Made by a program: the position numbers and the translations under genes
Assembly (NCBI GenBank): GCA_021775255.1
Contig: JAJFIA010000003.1
Location: 173,231 to 237,230, forward strand
Source of the DNA: Roseovarius sp.
GTDB lineage: Bacteria > Pseudomonadota > Alphaproteobacteria > Rhodobacterales > Rhodobacteraceae
DNA: 64,000 nt
Reading direction: 5' to 3'
Shown here: positions 42,954 through 52,619 of the stretch, in pieces
How the letters are laid out: the number at the start of each line of letters is the position of its first letter
Position numbering within the stretch: position 1 is the stretch's first letter
The notes under the pieces: generated by a model
Told to the model about the DNA's origin: nothing
The model's input: the letters and a program-made list of their open reading frames with translations, nothing else
Database searches by the model: none

Positions 42954-44210
42954 ATGGCTGAAGAGATGACCAATGAGAAACCGTCGGGGCCGGATGGATT
43001 GCCGCTGGAAGTGATTGACAGTTCGGGTGAACGGAAAACCAGGGCGGATATACCGCATATCCGGCGGCGCGGGACATTGCGGAAATTGCCGTTTTTGCTG
43101 TTTATCCCGGCCCTGCTTTTTACCGGCGCGGTGATCGGGCTTTATGTGCAACCCCCCGGTGTGCAGAAGTTTTTTGAGCTGGCCGGATTGCAGCCCGGCG
43201 GCGGATCGTCCGCGCCCTTTGCCCTGCCGCCGGATGTCGAGGTGCCGCAGGAGATGCTGGATACCATGCAGATCAGCGATGTGATCGGCCTGGCGCGGCT
43301 GATGCCGCAGGGGGATATTTCGCCGGTGGCGGCGCCTTCCGGCTCGGGGGATGCGCGCATCAGCGAGATACTGGTCAGCGTGGGCGACGTGCTTGAAAAA
43401 GGGCAGTTGGTGGCGCGGCTGGATAATCAGGCACAGCTTGAAAGTGCTGTGCAGAGCGCAAAAGCCAATGTTGGCGTGCGCGAGGCCGGGCTGTTGCAGG
43501 TCAGGCAATCGGTGCGCAACAGCCTGGCCGAGGCGCGCGCCGCCCTTGAGCAGGCCGAAGCCGCTGCCGAGGTCGCCGGGTCTGACCGGGCGCGGGCGCA
43601 GGAATTGTTCAACCGGGGGGTCGCAACGCAGGCGGCCCTGAACACTGCCATATCGGTTGATCGTCAGGCCGCGCAGGCGGTTGAAAAGGCCCGCGCCACC
43701 CTGTCGCGCTATACCTCTGACGATATTGACAGCCAGCCGGATGTGATTGTCGCCGAGCGCAATCTTGAGGCAGCGCAGGTTGATCTGGAGCGCGCCCGGC
43801 GTGATCTGGACCGCGCCCGCGTGCTGGCCCCGATCAGCGGCGTGGTTCTGGATATCTATGCCCGCCCCGGTGAAAGCCCGCCCAAGGATGGCATCATGGC
43901 GATGGGCGATACCAGCCGGATGATGGCCGAGGTTGAGATCTATCAGGACCGGATTGCACTGGTTGAGCCGGGGCAGCCGGTTGAGATCGTATCCGAGGCC
44001 ATCGGCCAGACCCTGACCGGCGTGATCGAGCGCATCGGCCTGATTGTCGGTCGGCAGGAGCTGGTTTCAAACGATACCGCCGCCACGCTGGATGCGCGGG
44101 TGTTTGATGTGCTGGTGCGGCTTGATCCGGCCTCGTCAAGGATTGCCGCGCATTATACCAATCTTGAGGCGCTGGCGCGGATCGACACCCGCGCCCGATC
44201 CGGGGAATGA
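42954..44210 (+). CDS. devB: HlyD/DevB-family membrane-fusion protein
   Basis: This is the adaptor of a tripartite ABC exporter. An N-terminal membrane anchor (FLLFIPALLFTGAVIGLYV, ~residues 46-64), a lipoyl half (GDARISEILVSVGDVLEKGQ near 138), an Ala/Glu/Arg-rich coiled coil (~160-260) and the second lipoyl half (VLAPISGVVLDIYARPGESP near 290) are visible, followed by the beta barrel. It forms a DevBCA-type operon with the next two genes, overlapping by 4 bases. Start choice is uncertain between ATG at 42954 and 42966; the second has better Shine-Dalgarno spacing. No TolC is adjacent. Confidence 0.83.
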   Translation: MAEEMTNEKPSGPDGLPLEVIDSSGERKTRADIPHIRRRGTLRKLPFLLFIPALLFTGAVIGLYVQPPGVQKFFELAGLQPGGGSSAPFALPPDVEVPQEMLDTMQISDVIGLARLMPQGDISPVAAPSGSGDARISEILVSVGDVLEKGQLVARLDNQAQLESAVQSAKANVGVREAGLLQVRQSVRNSLAEARAALEQAEAAAEVAGSDRARAQELFNRGVATQAALNTAISVDRQAAQAVEKARATLSRYTSDDIDSQPDVIVAERNLEAAQVDLERARRDLDRARVLAPISGVVLDIYARPGESPPKDGIMAMGDTSRMMAEVEIYQDRIALVEPGQPVEIVSEAIGQTLTGVIERIGLIVGRQELVSNDTAATLDARVFDVLVRLDPASSRIAAHYTNLEALARIDTRARSGE

Positions 44211-45379
44211 CCCGCCTGCTTGAGCGATTGCTGGGCCGTCTGCCCATTGGCTGGTTGCAGCTTACGCATAATCGCGCCCGGCTTTATGCGGCCATTGCCG
44301 GGGTGTCGTTTGCCAATGTTCTGGTGATCGTGCAGCTTGGCATTGCCGGGTCCATGACAACCGCCACGCTGCGGCAATACCAGTTTTTCAACGCTGATAT
44401 CATGATTTCCGCCGATGATGCCAATTCCCTGTCAGAAGGCGGTAATGTGGCGCGTCAGTGGATGTATCAGGCGCTGGCCGATCCTGATGTCAGCGCCGGG
44501 ATGCCGCTTTATGTGGCCAATCTGATCTGGGATCGTCCCGAGGGGCAGGTGTCATTGCAGGCCTTTGGGGCTGATCCGGGGCTGCGCGGATTTTACGAGC
44601 CGGTGCTGGCGGACAAGCTCGGGCGGGCCACGCTGCTGAATGCCGCCATCATTGATCGCAAATCGCGCAATCTGGATGCCGGGGAACTGGCCGGGATACG
44701 GCCGCATTCGCCGCTTACGTTTGAATATGGCGGCAAGACGATCACGCTTTATGATACAATTTCCGGCGGTGGCGGGTTTGTTGCCGACGGGTTTTTGTTC
44801 ATGTCGGATCAGAGCTTTCTCAATCTGTTTGCCAACCGGACGTCCGGCGCGCCGGATCATATCCTGCTTAAGGTATCTCAGGGCGCTGATGTTGCGGCGG
44901 TGGTGGCCCGCCTGCGCGGGGCAATAGCCGATAAATCATTGCGCATCCGCAGTTACAGCACCGCGCGCGATGAAGAACTGCGCTATCAAAACACCCAACG
45001 CCCGACCGGCCTGATATTCGGCTTTGGCGTGGTGATCGGTATTCTAGTGGGGATCGTGATCGTTTATCAGGTGTTGTCAACGGATGTGGCGGCGCATCTG
45101 CGCGAATACGCCACCTTCAAGGCGATGGGATACGGCCACAGGTTTTTCCTGGGTATCGTGCTGGAAGAGGCGATGATCCTGGCGATGTTCGGATTTTTGC
45201 CGGGGGTGATCGTGGCCACCGGCCTGCTGAACCTGCTCAACGCCAAAACCGGCTTGCCGATTGCCATGACGGGGGAAATGGCGATCATGGTTTTTGTGGG
45301 AACGGTGGCGGCCTGCGCGCTGTCCGGGGCGATTGCAACAAGGCGGCTGACGGCGGCGGACCCGGCGGATTTGTTTTGA
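44207..45379 (+). CDS. devC: DevC-like ABC transporter permease (FtsX/MacB-type)
   Basis: The permease has the MacB/FtsX arrangement: one N-terminal helix (~residues 26-46), a large periplasmic domain (~50-265) and three C-terminal helices (~270-300, 318-345, 352-378; for example IFGFGVVIGILVGIVIVYQVL). The N-terminal SFANVLVIVQLGIAGSM signature is typical of DevC. These mechanotransmission exporters move glycolipids, peptides or antibiotics without cargo passing through the membrane domain. It overlaps devB and devA genes, so the three form one unit. Confidence 0.85.
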   Translation: MTRLLERLLGRLPIGWLQLTHNRARLYAAIAGVSFANVLVIVQLGIAGSMTTATLRQYQFFNADIMISADDANSLSEGGNVARQWMYQALADPDVSAGMPLYVANLIWDRPEGQVSLQAFGADPGLRGFYEPVLADKLGRATLLNAAIIDRKSRNLDAGELAGIRPHSPLTFEYGGKTITLYDTISGGGGFVADGFLFMSDQSFLNLFANRTSGAPDHILLKVSQGADVAAVVARLRGAIADKSLRIRSYSTARDEELRYQNTQRPTGLIFGFGVVIGILVGIVIVYQVLSTDVAAHLREYATFKAMGYGHRFFLGIVLEEAMILAMFGFLPGVIVATGLLNLLNAKTGLPIAMTGEMAIMVFVGTVAACALSGAIATRRLTAADPADLF

Positions 45380-46074
45380 TGGCAGATACGCAGGACGATG
45401 TGATTGTAACGCAGGGGCTGAACCATTGGTTCGGAACCGGCGAGGCGCGCAAACAGGCGCTTTTTGACATCAACCTGCGGTTCCGGCGGGGCAGTCTGAG
45501 TGTGCTGATGGGACCGTCGGGATCGGGCAAGACCACGTACCTCACGCTGATCGGGTGTTTGCGGGATGTGATGGACGGATCAGCGCAGCTTTTGGGGCAT
45601 GAGCTGCATGGTGCAAGCCGTGCCACCAATGAGAGGCTGCGCAAACGGTCCGGGTTCATTTTCCAGGCGCATAACCTGCATGAAAGCCTGACCGCCCTGC
45701 AAAATGTGATGATGGGGCTGCAGGTGCATGGACGGGTGAGGGATGCCGGGCATTACCGCGCCGCTGCGGCGCATATGCTGGGGCTTGTGGGGCTTGATCA
45801 CCGGCTGGATTATCTGCCGCAAAACCTGTCGGGCGGGCAAAAACAGCGGGTGGCGGTGGCGCGCGCGCTGGTAGGCAACCCCGAGGTGGTGTTTGCCGAT
45901 GAGCCGACAGCGGCGCTGGACCGGGAAAGCGGGATGAATGTGGTTCATATGCTGAAAGAGCTTGGCCGGCAGCGCGGCACCACCACGGTCATGGTCACCC
46001 ATGACGGGCGCATCCTGGAACAGGCCGACCGGATCATCACCCTGGAAGACGGGCGGGTGGTTTCAGAAAAATGA
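45379..46074 (+). CDS. devA: DevA-like ABC transporter ATP-binding protein
   Basis: The nucleotide-binding subunit for the DevC permease, 231 residues. All ABC motifs are intact: Walker A GPSGSGKTT near residue 42, Q-loop IFQAHNLHES, signature LSGGQKQRVAVARAL near 153, Walker B VVFADEPTAALDR near 173 and switch His in MVTHDGR. The ATG at 45379 overlaps the permease stop (TGATG); a TTG three bases upstream is the alternative. It ends the operon, and an AT-rich promoter for the glycerol-type importer follows. Confidence 0.88.
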   Translation: MADTQDDVIVTQGLNHWFGTGEARKQALFDINLRFRRGSLSVLMGPSGSGKTTYLTLIGCLRDVMDGSAQLLGHELHGASRATNERLRKRSGFIFQAHNLHESLTALQNVMMGLQVHGRVRDAGHYRAAAAHMLGLVGLDHRLDYLPQNLSGGQKQRVAVARALVGNPEVVFADEPTAALDRESGMNVVHMLKELGRQRGTTTVMVTHDGRILEQADRIITLEDGRVVSEK

Positions 46075-46103
46075 ACCAGCGCCTTCTGACTTTTCAAGCC
46101 TAC

Positions 46104-46145
46104 TAACTTTTTAGTTTGACAATCCGGCAGGTTTGCCCTGACTAT
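46104..46145 (+). promoter_or_regulatory. candidate promoter and adjacent AT-rich dyad for the glpVSTPQU operon
   Basis: A perfect TTGACA at 46116-46121 is followed after 18 bases by GACTAT (46140-46145), a weak -10. Just upstream, AACT-TTTT-AGTT at 46104-46115 is a small perfect dyad that could be an operator. It lies about 50 bases before the binding-protein start. Confidence 0.45.
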
Positions 46146-46194
46146 GGGATTGGCTGGCATGATCCGGCCCCAAAAAAGCAAGGGAGGACGAAAG

Positions 46195-47931
46195 ATGCGT
46201 AAGTATCTACTTTCCGCAGTTGCGGTTGCGGCCGTTATTGCGGGGCCCACCATGGGCGCGGCGGATGAGGCTGCGGCGAAGCGGTGGATAGATTCAGAAT
46301 TTCAACCGTCGACATTGTCAAAAGCTGAACAGATGTCGGAAATGCAATGGTTCATTGAGGCGGCCAAGCCCTATGCGGGCATGGAAATCAATGTGCTTTC
46401 AGAAGGCATTCCGACCCATTCCTACGAATCGGAAGTGCTGACAAAGGCATTTGAGGAAATCACCGGGATCAAGGTCAATCACCAGATCCTCGGCGAAGGC
46501 GAGGTGGTGCAGGCGGTGCAAACCCAGATGCAGACCGGGCGCAACCTTTATGACGCCTATGTCAATGACAGTGACCTGATTGGCACGCACTCACGGCTGC
46601 AACTGGCCTATAATCTGACCGACTGGATGGCCGGCGCGGGTGCGGATGTAACCAATCCGGGGCTTGATCTGGAGGATTTCATCGGCACGCAGTTCACCAC
46701 CGGGCCGGATGGCGATTTGTATCAGTTGCCGGACCAGCAATTTGCCAACCTTTACTGGTTTCGCAAAGACTGGTTTGACCGCGAAGATCTGAAGGCCGCG
46801 TTCAAGGCGAAATATGGCTATGAGCTGGGCGTTCCGGTGAATTGGTCGGCTTATGAGGATATTGCGCAGTTCTTTTCGGAAGATGTGAAAGAAGTGGATG
46901 GCACCACGATCTATGGCCATATGGATTACGGCAAACGCGCGCCTGATCTGGGCTGGCGGATGACCGATGCCTGGCTCTCCATGGCCGGCACCGGATCAAA
47001 GGGTGAGCCGAACGGCATACCAATCGATGAATGGGGCATCCGCATGGAAGCGGGCTCCTGCAACCCGGCGGGTGCATCGGTAACGCGCGGCGGGGCGGCC
47101 AATGGCCCGGCGGCGGTTTATGCCATTCGCAAATGGGATGAATGGCTCAGGGCCTATGCCCCTCCGGGCGCGGCGAGCTTTGATTTTTATCAATCATTGC
47201 CTGCCCTTAGCCAAGGCAACGTGGCACAGCAAATCTTCTGGTACACGGCCTTTACCGCCGACATGGTCAAGCCGAAATCAGAAGGCAATAATACCGTGGA
47301 CGATAACGGCAATCCGCTGTGGCGCATGGCGCCAAGCCCGCACGGCCCCTATTGGACCGAGGGCCAGAAGGTTGGCTATCAGGACGTGGGAAGCTGGACG
47401 ATCCTGAAATCCACGCCCGAAGATCGCGCCAGGGCCGCATGGCTTTACGCGCAGTTTGCCGTCTCGAAAACCGTGGATGTGAAGAAAAGCCATGTTGGGC
47501 TGACCTTTATCCGCGACAGCACGGTCAATCATTCATCGTTCTCGGAACGGGCGCCGAAACTGGGCGGACTGGTTGAGTTTTACCGCTCGCCGGATCGGGT
47601 GGCGTGGTCACCCACGGGCATCAACGTGCCGGATTATCCCAAGCTGGCGCAAATCTGGTGGCAGCAGATCGGCGATGTCAACTCGGGCGCATTCACCCCG
47701 CAAGAGGCGATGGACCGGCTTGCCGGGGAAATGGACATCACCATGGCCCGGATGCAGGCCGCCGATGAAGCCGCCAATGTTTACGGCGGCTGTGGCCCGC
47801 GCCTCAATGAGGAAAAACCAGCGGAATGGTGGTTTGCCAATGGTGGTGCCAAGCCCAAGCTTGAGAATGAAAAGCCACAGGGCATGACCGTCAATTATGA
47901 CGATCTGGTGGCCCGCTGGGCGGCTCAGTAA
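46195..47931 (+). CDS. glpV: GlpV-like periplasmic substrate-binding protein of a glycerol-type ABC importer
   Basis: This large (578-residue) solute-binding protein matches the GlpV group of Rhizobiales/Rhodobacterales, where the glpSTPQUV system imports glycerol. It has a signal peptide (LLSAVAVAAVIAGPTMGAA). The mature protein has the extracellular binding-protein pattern: VLTKAFEEITGIKVNHQILG near 80, DGDLYQLPDQQFANLYWFRKDW near 175 (segments DGDLYQLPDQQF and ANLYWFRKDW), and a C-terminal QEAMDRLAGEMD. The start at 46195 follows GGGAGGACG. Here glpV is first in the operon; in Rhizobium leguminosarum it is last. Two hairpins separate it from glpS. Confidence 0.88.
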   Translation: MRKYLLSAVAVAAVIAGPTMGAADEAAAKRWIDSEFQPSTLSKAEQMSEMQWFIEAAKPYAGMEINVLSEGIPTHSYESEVLTKAFEEITGIKVNHQILGEGEVVQAVQTQMQTGRNLYDAYVNDSDLIGTHSRLQLAYNLTDWMAGAGADVTNPGLDLEDFIGTQFTTGPDGDLYQLPDQQFANLYWFRKDWFDREDLKAAFKAKYGYELGVPVNWSAYEDIAQFFSEDVKEVDGTTIYGHMDYGKRAPDLGWRMTDAWLSMAGTGSKGEPNGIPIDEWGIRMEAGSCNPAGASVTRGGAANGPAAVYAIRKWDEWLRAYAPPGAASFDFYQSLPALSQGNVAQQIFWYTAFTADMVKPKSEGNNTVDDNGNPLWRMAPSPHGPYWTEGQKVGYQDVGSWTILKSTPEDRARAAWLYAQFAVSKTVDVKKSHVGLTFIRDSTVNHSSFSERAPKLGGLVEFYRSPDRVAWSPTGINVPDYPKLAQIWWQQIGDVNSGAFTPQEAMDRLAGEMDITMARMQAADEAANVYGGCGPRLNEEKPAEWWFANGGAKPKLENEKPQGMTVNYDDLVARWAAQ

Positions 47932-47941
47932 GCGGCTTTGT

Positions 47942-47995
47942 TGCCCGGCTGACGGATGTTGGCCGGGCATCCCAACCCCGAGGGAAAACCGGGGT
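47942..47995 (+). terminator. two consecutive hairpins between glpV and glpS
   Basis: The first stem pairs TGCCCGGC (47942-47949) with GCCGGGCA (47962-47969), perfect over 8 bases. The second pairs ACCCCG (47975-47980) with CGGGGT (47990-47995). There is no T-run, so they may act as partial terminators or as 3' protectors that raise glpV message over the rest of the operon, a common pattern for binding-protein genes. Confidence 0.55.
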
Positions 47996-48015
47996 GTTAA
48001 CAGGTAGAATCAACC

Positions 48016-49080
48016 ATGACCCTTGAGCTTGCGGATGTCAGCAAAACCGTTGCTGGCGTGACCCATATCAAGCCCACGAGCCTGCGCTTTGAGGCCGGGC
48101 ATTTCAATGTATTGCTGGGGGCCACGGGCGCAGGCAAGACCTCATTGATCAAGCTGATGGCGGGGCTGGACAAGGTGGCTAGTGGCACGATTACGCTGGC
48201 GGGCCGGGATGTGACCAAGGCCTCGCCGCAAAAGCGCAATATCGCGCTGGTGCATCAGTTTTTCGTCAATTACCCGCATATGAGCGTCTATGACAATATC
48301 GCCTCGCCGCTGAAAGTGGCAGGGATGGCGCGCTCGGAAATCGAGGGCCGGGTGCTCGATGCCGCGGATATTTTGCAACTGCGTTCACAGCTTGAAAAAT
48401 ATCCCCATGAATTATCCGGTGGCCAGCAGCAGCGCACCGCGCTGGCCCGGGCGATTGCCAAAGAGGCGCAGGCGGTGTTTCTGGATGAACCGCTGGCCAA
48501 TCTTGATTACAAGCTGCGTGAGGAGCTGCGCGAGCAACTGCCCGAGCTCTTTGCCGGGCGCGGCGCGGTGGTGGTCTATGCCACATCCGAACCGGAAGAG
48601 GCCCTGATGCTGGGCGGGGTGACCGCATTGGTGGAGGACGGGCGGGTAACACAAACCGGCCCCACGGCCGAGGTGTACCGCGCGCCGCGCGATCTGGCCT
48701 CGGCGCGGGTGTTTTCCAATCCGCCGATCAATGCCGCAGAGGTGACCAAACAGGGCGATGTTATCCGGCTGGGGGATCAGGCAAGCTGGAGCGCGGTGGG
48801 GGACGCAGCCGCTTTGGCCGACGGGGCCTATACGGTGGCGATCCGGCCGCATCATATCCTGCCGGTTCTGACCCGTGAGGCGACGGTGGCATTAAGCGGT
48901 ATTGTCGAGGTGACCGAGCTGAGCGGCTCGGACAGTTCGGCGCATTTTCGGCTGGGGGAAGATGTGTGGGTATCACTGGCGCAAGGCGTGCATCCCTATC
49001 AGATCAACGCGGCGCGGGATTTCTATTTTGATCCCATGGATTGTTTTTACTTCACACCAGATGGCGCGCGGGCGGGGTAG
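48016..49080 (+). CDS. glpS: GlpS-like ABC ATPase, intact signature but no switch histidine
   Basis: The first ATPase of the importer, 354 residues. Walker A is GATGAGKT at 35-42, signature LSGGQ at 133-137, Walker B VFLDE ending at Glu158, Q-loop in VHQFFVNYP near 79-87. At the switch position, where a His is normally needed, it reads YATSEP, with Ser191. A C-terminal regulatory TOBE-like domain follows from about 240. Two different ATPases serve this importer; this one has the signature that its partner GlpT lacks. It is followed by glpT 4 bases later. Confidence 0.88.
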   Translation: MTLELADVSKTVAGVTHIKPTSLRFEAGHFNVLLGATGAGKTSLIKLMAGLDKVASGTITLAGRDVTKASPQKRNIALVHQFFVNYPHMSVYDNIASPLKVAGMARSEIEGRVLDAADILQLRSQLEKYPHELSGGQQQRTALARAIAKEAQAVFLDEPLANLDYKLREELREQLPELFAGRGAVVVYATSEPEEALMLGGVTALVEDGRVTQTGPTAEVYRAPRDLASARVFSNPPINAAEVTKQGDVIRLGDQASWSAVGDAAALADGAYTVAIRPHHILPVLTREATVALSGIVEVTELSGSDSSAHFRLGEDVWVSLAQGVHPYQINAARDFYFDPMDCFYFTPDGARAG

Positions 49081-49084
49081 GGCA

Positions 49085-50167
49085 ATGGCAACAATTACCC
49101 TTTCCGATCTGCGGCACAGTTATATGGCACAGCCCTCAGCGCCTGAGGATTATGCGCTCAGGCAGGTTGATCTGACATGGGAGGATGGCGGGGCATACGC
49201 GCTCTTGGGCCCTTCAGGATGCGGCAAATCCACCCTGCTCAATATAATTTCGGGGCTTTTGATCCCCTCTCAGGGCCGGGTTTTGTTTGACGATCGTGAT
49301 GTAACAGCCCTGCCCACCGATCAGCGCAATATCGCGCAGGTGTTTCAGTTTCCGGTGATTTACGACACCATGAGTGTCTATGACAATCTGGCCTTCCCGC
49401 TCCGCAATCGCGGCGTGGATGAGGCCCGGGTGAAGGCCCGTGTGCATGAGATTGCCGAGATGCTGGATCTGGGGGATATGCTGCGCACCCGCGCGGCGGG
49501 GCTCAGCCCGGACAACAAGCAAAAGATCTCGATGGGGCGCGGGCTGGTGCGCGAGGATGTCAATGTGGTGATGTTTGACGAGCCTTTGACGGTGATTGAT
49601 CCGCATCTGAAATGGCAGTTACGCTCAAAACTCAAGGAATTGCATCAGCGGGTGCGGGCGACGATGATCTATGTCACCCATGATCAGACCGAGGCGCTGA
49701 CATTTGCCGATCAGGTGGTGGTGATGGACGCGGGCGAGATCGTGCAGATCGGCACGCCGGTTGAGTTGTTCGAGCGGCCCGAGCATGTGTTTGTCGGGCA
49801 TTTCATCGGCTCACCGGGGATGAATATCCTGCCCTGTGAAATGCGCGGGGGGGCTGCATTTTTTGCAGGGAGCCAAGTGCCTTTGGAAGGGCCGGTGAGC
49901 GCGGGCGAGGGCCTGATGCAGATCGGCGTGCGGCCCGAAAATGTGAGCCTGAGTAACAAGGGTCTGCCGGCCACGCTGCGCAAGGTCTCGGATATTGGCC
50001 GCCATCTGGTGCTTGAGGCGATGGTGGGCGATGAGGCGGTCAAACTGATTGCCCGGGGCGATGTTCCGCCGGAAGGCTCACAGGTGCATCTGCGGTTTGA
50101 TCCAAGCTATACGCGGCTTTATCGCGATGGCCATATTGCAACAACGCCACGAGGGGGCACGCCATGA
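49085..50167 (+). CDS. glpT: GlpT-like ABC ATPase, degenerate signature but intact switch histidine
   Basis: The second ATPase, 360 residues. Walker A is GPSGCGKS at 42-49, Walker B VVMFDE ending at Glu166, and the switch His199 is in VTHDQ. The signature, normally LSGGQ, reads LSPDNKQ at 140-146, so it is degenerate. A C-terminal MalK-like regulatory domain is present. The start at 49085 is the ATG just after the glpS stop; longer in-frame starts lie inside glpS. With GlpS it should form a heterodimer with one complete ATP site. Confidence 0.88.
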   Translation: MATITLSDLRHSYMAQPSAPEDYALRQVDLTWEDGGAYALLGPSGCGKSTLLNIISGLLIPSQGRVLFDDRDVTALPTDQRNIAQVFQFPVIYDTMSVYDNLAFPLRNRGVDEARVKARVHEIAEMLDLGDMLRTRAAGLSPDNKQKISMGRGLVREDVNVVMFDEPLTVIDPHLKWQLRSKLKELHQRVRATMIYVTHDQTEALTFADQVVVMDAGEIVQIGTPVELFERPEHVFVGHFIGSPGMNILPCEMRGGAAFFAGSQVPLEGPVSAGEGLMQIGVRPENVSLSNKGLPATLRKVSDIGRHLVLEAMVGDEAVKLIARGDVPPEGSQVHLRFDPSYTRLYRDGHIATTPRGGTP

Positions 50168-51023
50168 AAACACCCAACCAAATGGGCTGGCTTTTCGTGC
50201 TGCCGGTGGTGGCGCTGGTGGCATTCAACGCGCTTATTCCGATGATGACGGTGGTGAATTATTCGGTGCAGGAGACCTTTGGCAACAATATATTCCTGTG
50301 GGAGGGGCTTGGCTGGTTTGAAAAGCTGCTGCATTCCGAGCGCTTCCATGCGGCCCTTGGGCGGCAGTTTCTGTTCACCGCAATCATTCTGGCCATCGAG
50401 GTGCCTTTGGGCGTGATTATCGCGCTGGCCATGCCGCGCAAGGGGTTTTGGGTGCCGGTATGCCTTGTCACCATGGCGCTGCCGATGCTGATCCCGTGGA
50501 ATGTGGTGGGGGCGATGTGGAATATTTTTACTCTGCCCGATATTGGCCTCTTGGGGTACCTGATGAATTCGGTTCTTGGGGTGCCTTACGACATGACCCA
50601 AGACCCGGTGGCGGCATGGATGACGATTATCGTGATGGATGTCTGGCACTGGACCTCGCTGGTGGTGTTGCTGGCCTATGCCGGGCTGGTATCCATTCCT
50701 GACGCCTATTATCAGGCAGCGCGGATTGATGGCGCAAGCCCGTGGTCGGTGTTTCGCTATATTCAGTTGCCGAAGATGAAAACCGTGCTGACGATCGCGA
50801 TTTTGCTGCGCTTCATGGACAGCTTCAACATCTATACCGAACCGTTTGTATTGACCGGCGGAGGCCCCGGCAATTCAACCACCTTATTGTCGATTGATCT
50901 GGTGAAGATCGCATTGGGGCAGTTTGATCTGGGGCCTGCGGCGGCGATGAGCCTGATCTATTTTGCCATCACATTGCTGGTAAGCTGGCTGTTCTACACT
51001 TTGATGACAAAGGATGACAGCAA

Positions 51024-51027
<4 letters not shown>
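50164..51027 (+). CDS. glpP: ABC importer permease, GlpP-like
   Basis: This is a MalF-type inner-membrane permease of 287 residues with about six helices (for example LFVLPVVALVAFNALIPMMTV near residue 9-29). The EAA loop that docks the ATPases is present: YQAARIDGASPWSVFRYIQLP near 180-200 (segments YQAARIDGASPW and SVFRYIQLP). It overlaps glpT and glpQ by 4 bases each. With GlpQ it makes the translocation channel for the glycerol-type substrate. Confidence 0.9.
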
Positions 51028-51820
<793 letters not shown>

Positions 51821-51821
<1 letters not shown>

Positions 51822-52099
51822 TGCTGTCATGGATGGCCTGGACATGGCCCACCGCGTTTGTATTCATCGGTATATTCTCGGCCATGGGGGTGCTGACGCT
51901 GCTGGAGATACGCCGCCCCGGCGGGGCCGAGCGCAAGGGCATTCTGCGCCTGACCACCACAAGGGGCGACCGGCTTTTCATCACGCTTCTGGGCTCTGTC
52001 TATATTTTTCTGGCATGGCTCGGCCTGATCGGCATGCCGCTTTGGACGCCGCTTGGGCTGGCGGTTTTGTGGGGCGTATTTTGCTTTTGGAAAGTGTGA
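51821..52099 (+). CDS. glpU: GlpU-like small membrane protein (DUF2160)
   Basis: A 92-residue protein with two or three helices (TAFVFIGIFSAMGVLTLLEI at ~9-28; FITLLGSVYIFLAWLGLIG at ~52-70; GLAVLWGVFCFW at ~78-89) separated by a basic loop (RRPGGAERKG). It matches DUF2160/GlpU, present only in glpSTPQUV-type operons. Its role is unknown; it may be an extra membrane subunit or a channel regulator. The ATG overlaps the glpQ stop (TGATG). Confidence 0.85.
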
Positions 52100-52199
52100 G
52101 AAACCCGCGCTGAATGGCGGTGATGCAAGCGCCCGGGGTATCCATGCGATCAAAGCGTTTCGCATTTGAACTTTTGCCTCGGATTACATGCAAAACGCT

Positions 52200-52532
52200 T
52201 TAGCCCGACAGGCCCGGCTCATCCAGCAGGTGGCGGCCCTTGCGGTCTTCAACTTCGATCACCCAAATGTCAGGATCAAAACCGCGTTGACGGGCGAGGG
52301 CGTGATCGACCTGTGTGTCATCGCCACGGGCCAGCTCAACCCATGTGCGGGTGCCGCTCATCAGATCGAAACTGCGCTGAAAGGCCACGGCCCGGCCGTC
52401 AAGGGTGTTGAGCTTGATCAGGACGGCACCGGCGGTGTTATCGCCATGGGTCACGACAAAAGCCGGGATGTCATGCAGGCGCAGGCGGGTGAGATAGGCC
52501 TGCACCCAGAATTCCGTTGTCAGGCGGGGCAT
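52200..52532 (-). CDS. DUF1491 family protein
   Basis: A 110-residue conserved protein of the DUF1491 family, of unknown function. It shows the family sequence FWVQAYLTRLRLHDIPAFVV near residue 8-27 and GDDTQVDHALARQRGFDPDIW near 73-93. No signal peptide. It lies 87 bases downstream of era on the same strand, separated by palindromic repeats, and it is common next to such cell-cycle genes in alphaproteobacteria. The gap 52100-52199 beside the convergent glpU holds nothing clear. Confidence 0.85.
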   Translation of the reverse strand: MPRLTTEFWVQAYLTRLRLHDIPAFVVTHGDNTAGAVLIKLNTLDGRAVAFQRSFDLMSGTRTWVELARGDDTQVDHALARQRGFDPDIWVIEVEDRKGRHLLDEPGLSG

Positions 52533-52543
52533 GGTGCTACGTG

Positions 52544-52562
52544 CCCCGGGCCTGACCCGGGG
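52544..52562. repeat. CCTGA-loop palindromic repeat, copy 2
   Basis: The arms ccccggg and cccgggg flank the loop cctga, followed by ggcctc, the same loop and flank as the copy at 26719-26737. It lies in the 87-base gap between era and the DUF1491 gene, next to another hairpin. Confidence 0.6.
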
Positions 52563-52581
52563 CCTCCTGGCTGAGCCAGAG

Positions 52582-52603
52582 GTCCCGGCACGGGGGCCGG
52601 GAC
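52582..52603. terminator. hairpin between era and the DUF1491 gene
   Basis: gtcccggc (52582-52589) pairs perfectly with gccgggac (52596-52603), loop of six. It probably ends or trims the lepB-rnc-era message; no T-run follows. Confidence 0.45.
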
Positions 52604-52619
52604 GGGGGGAGGCATGTTT

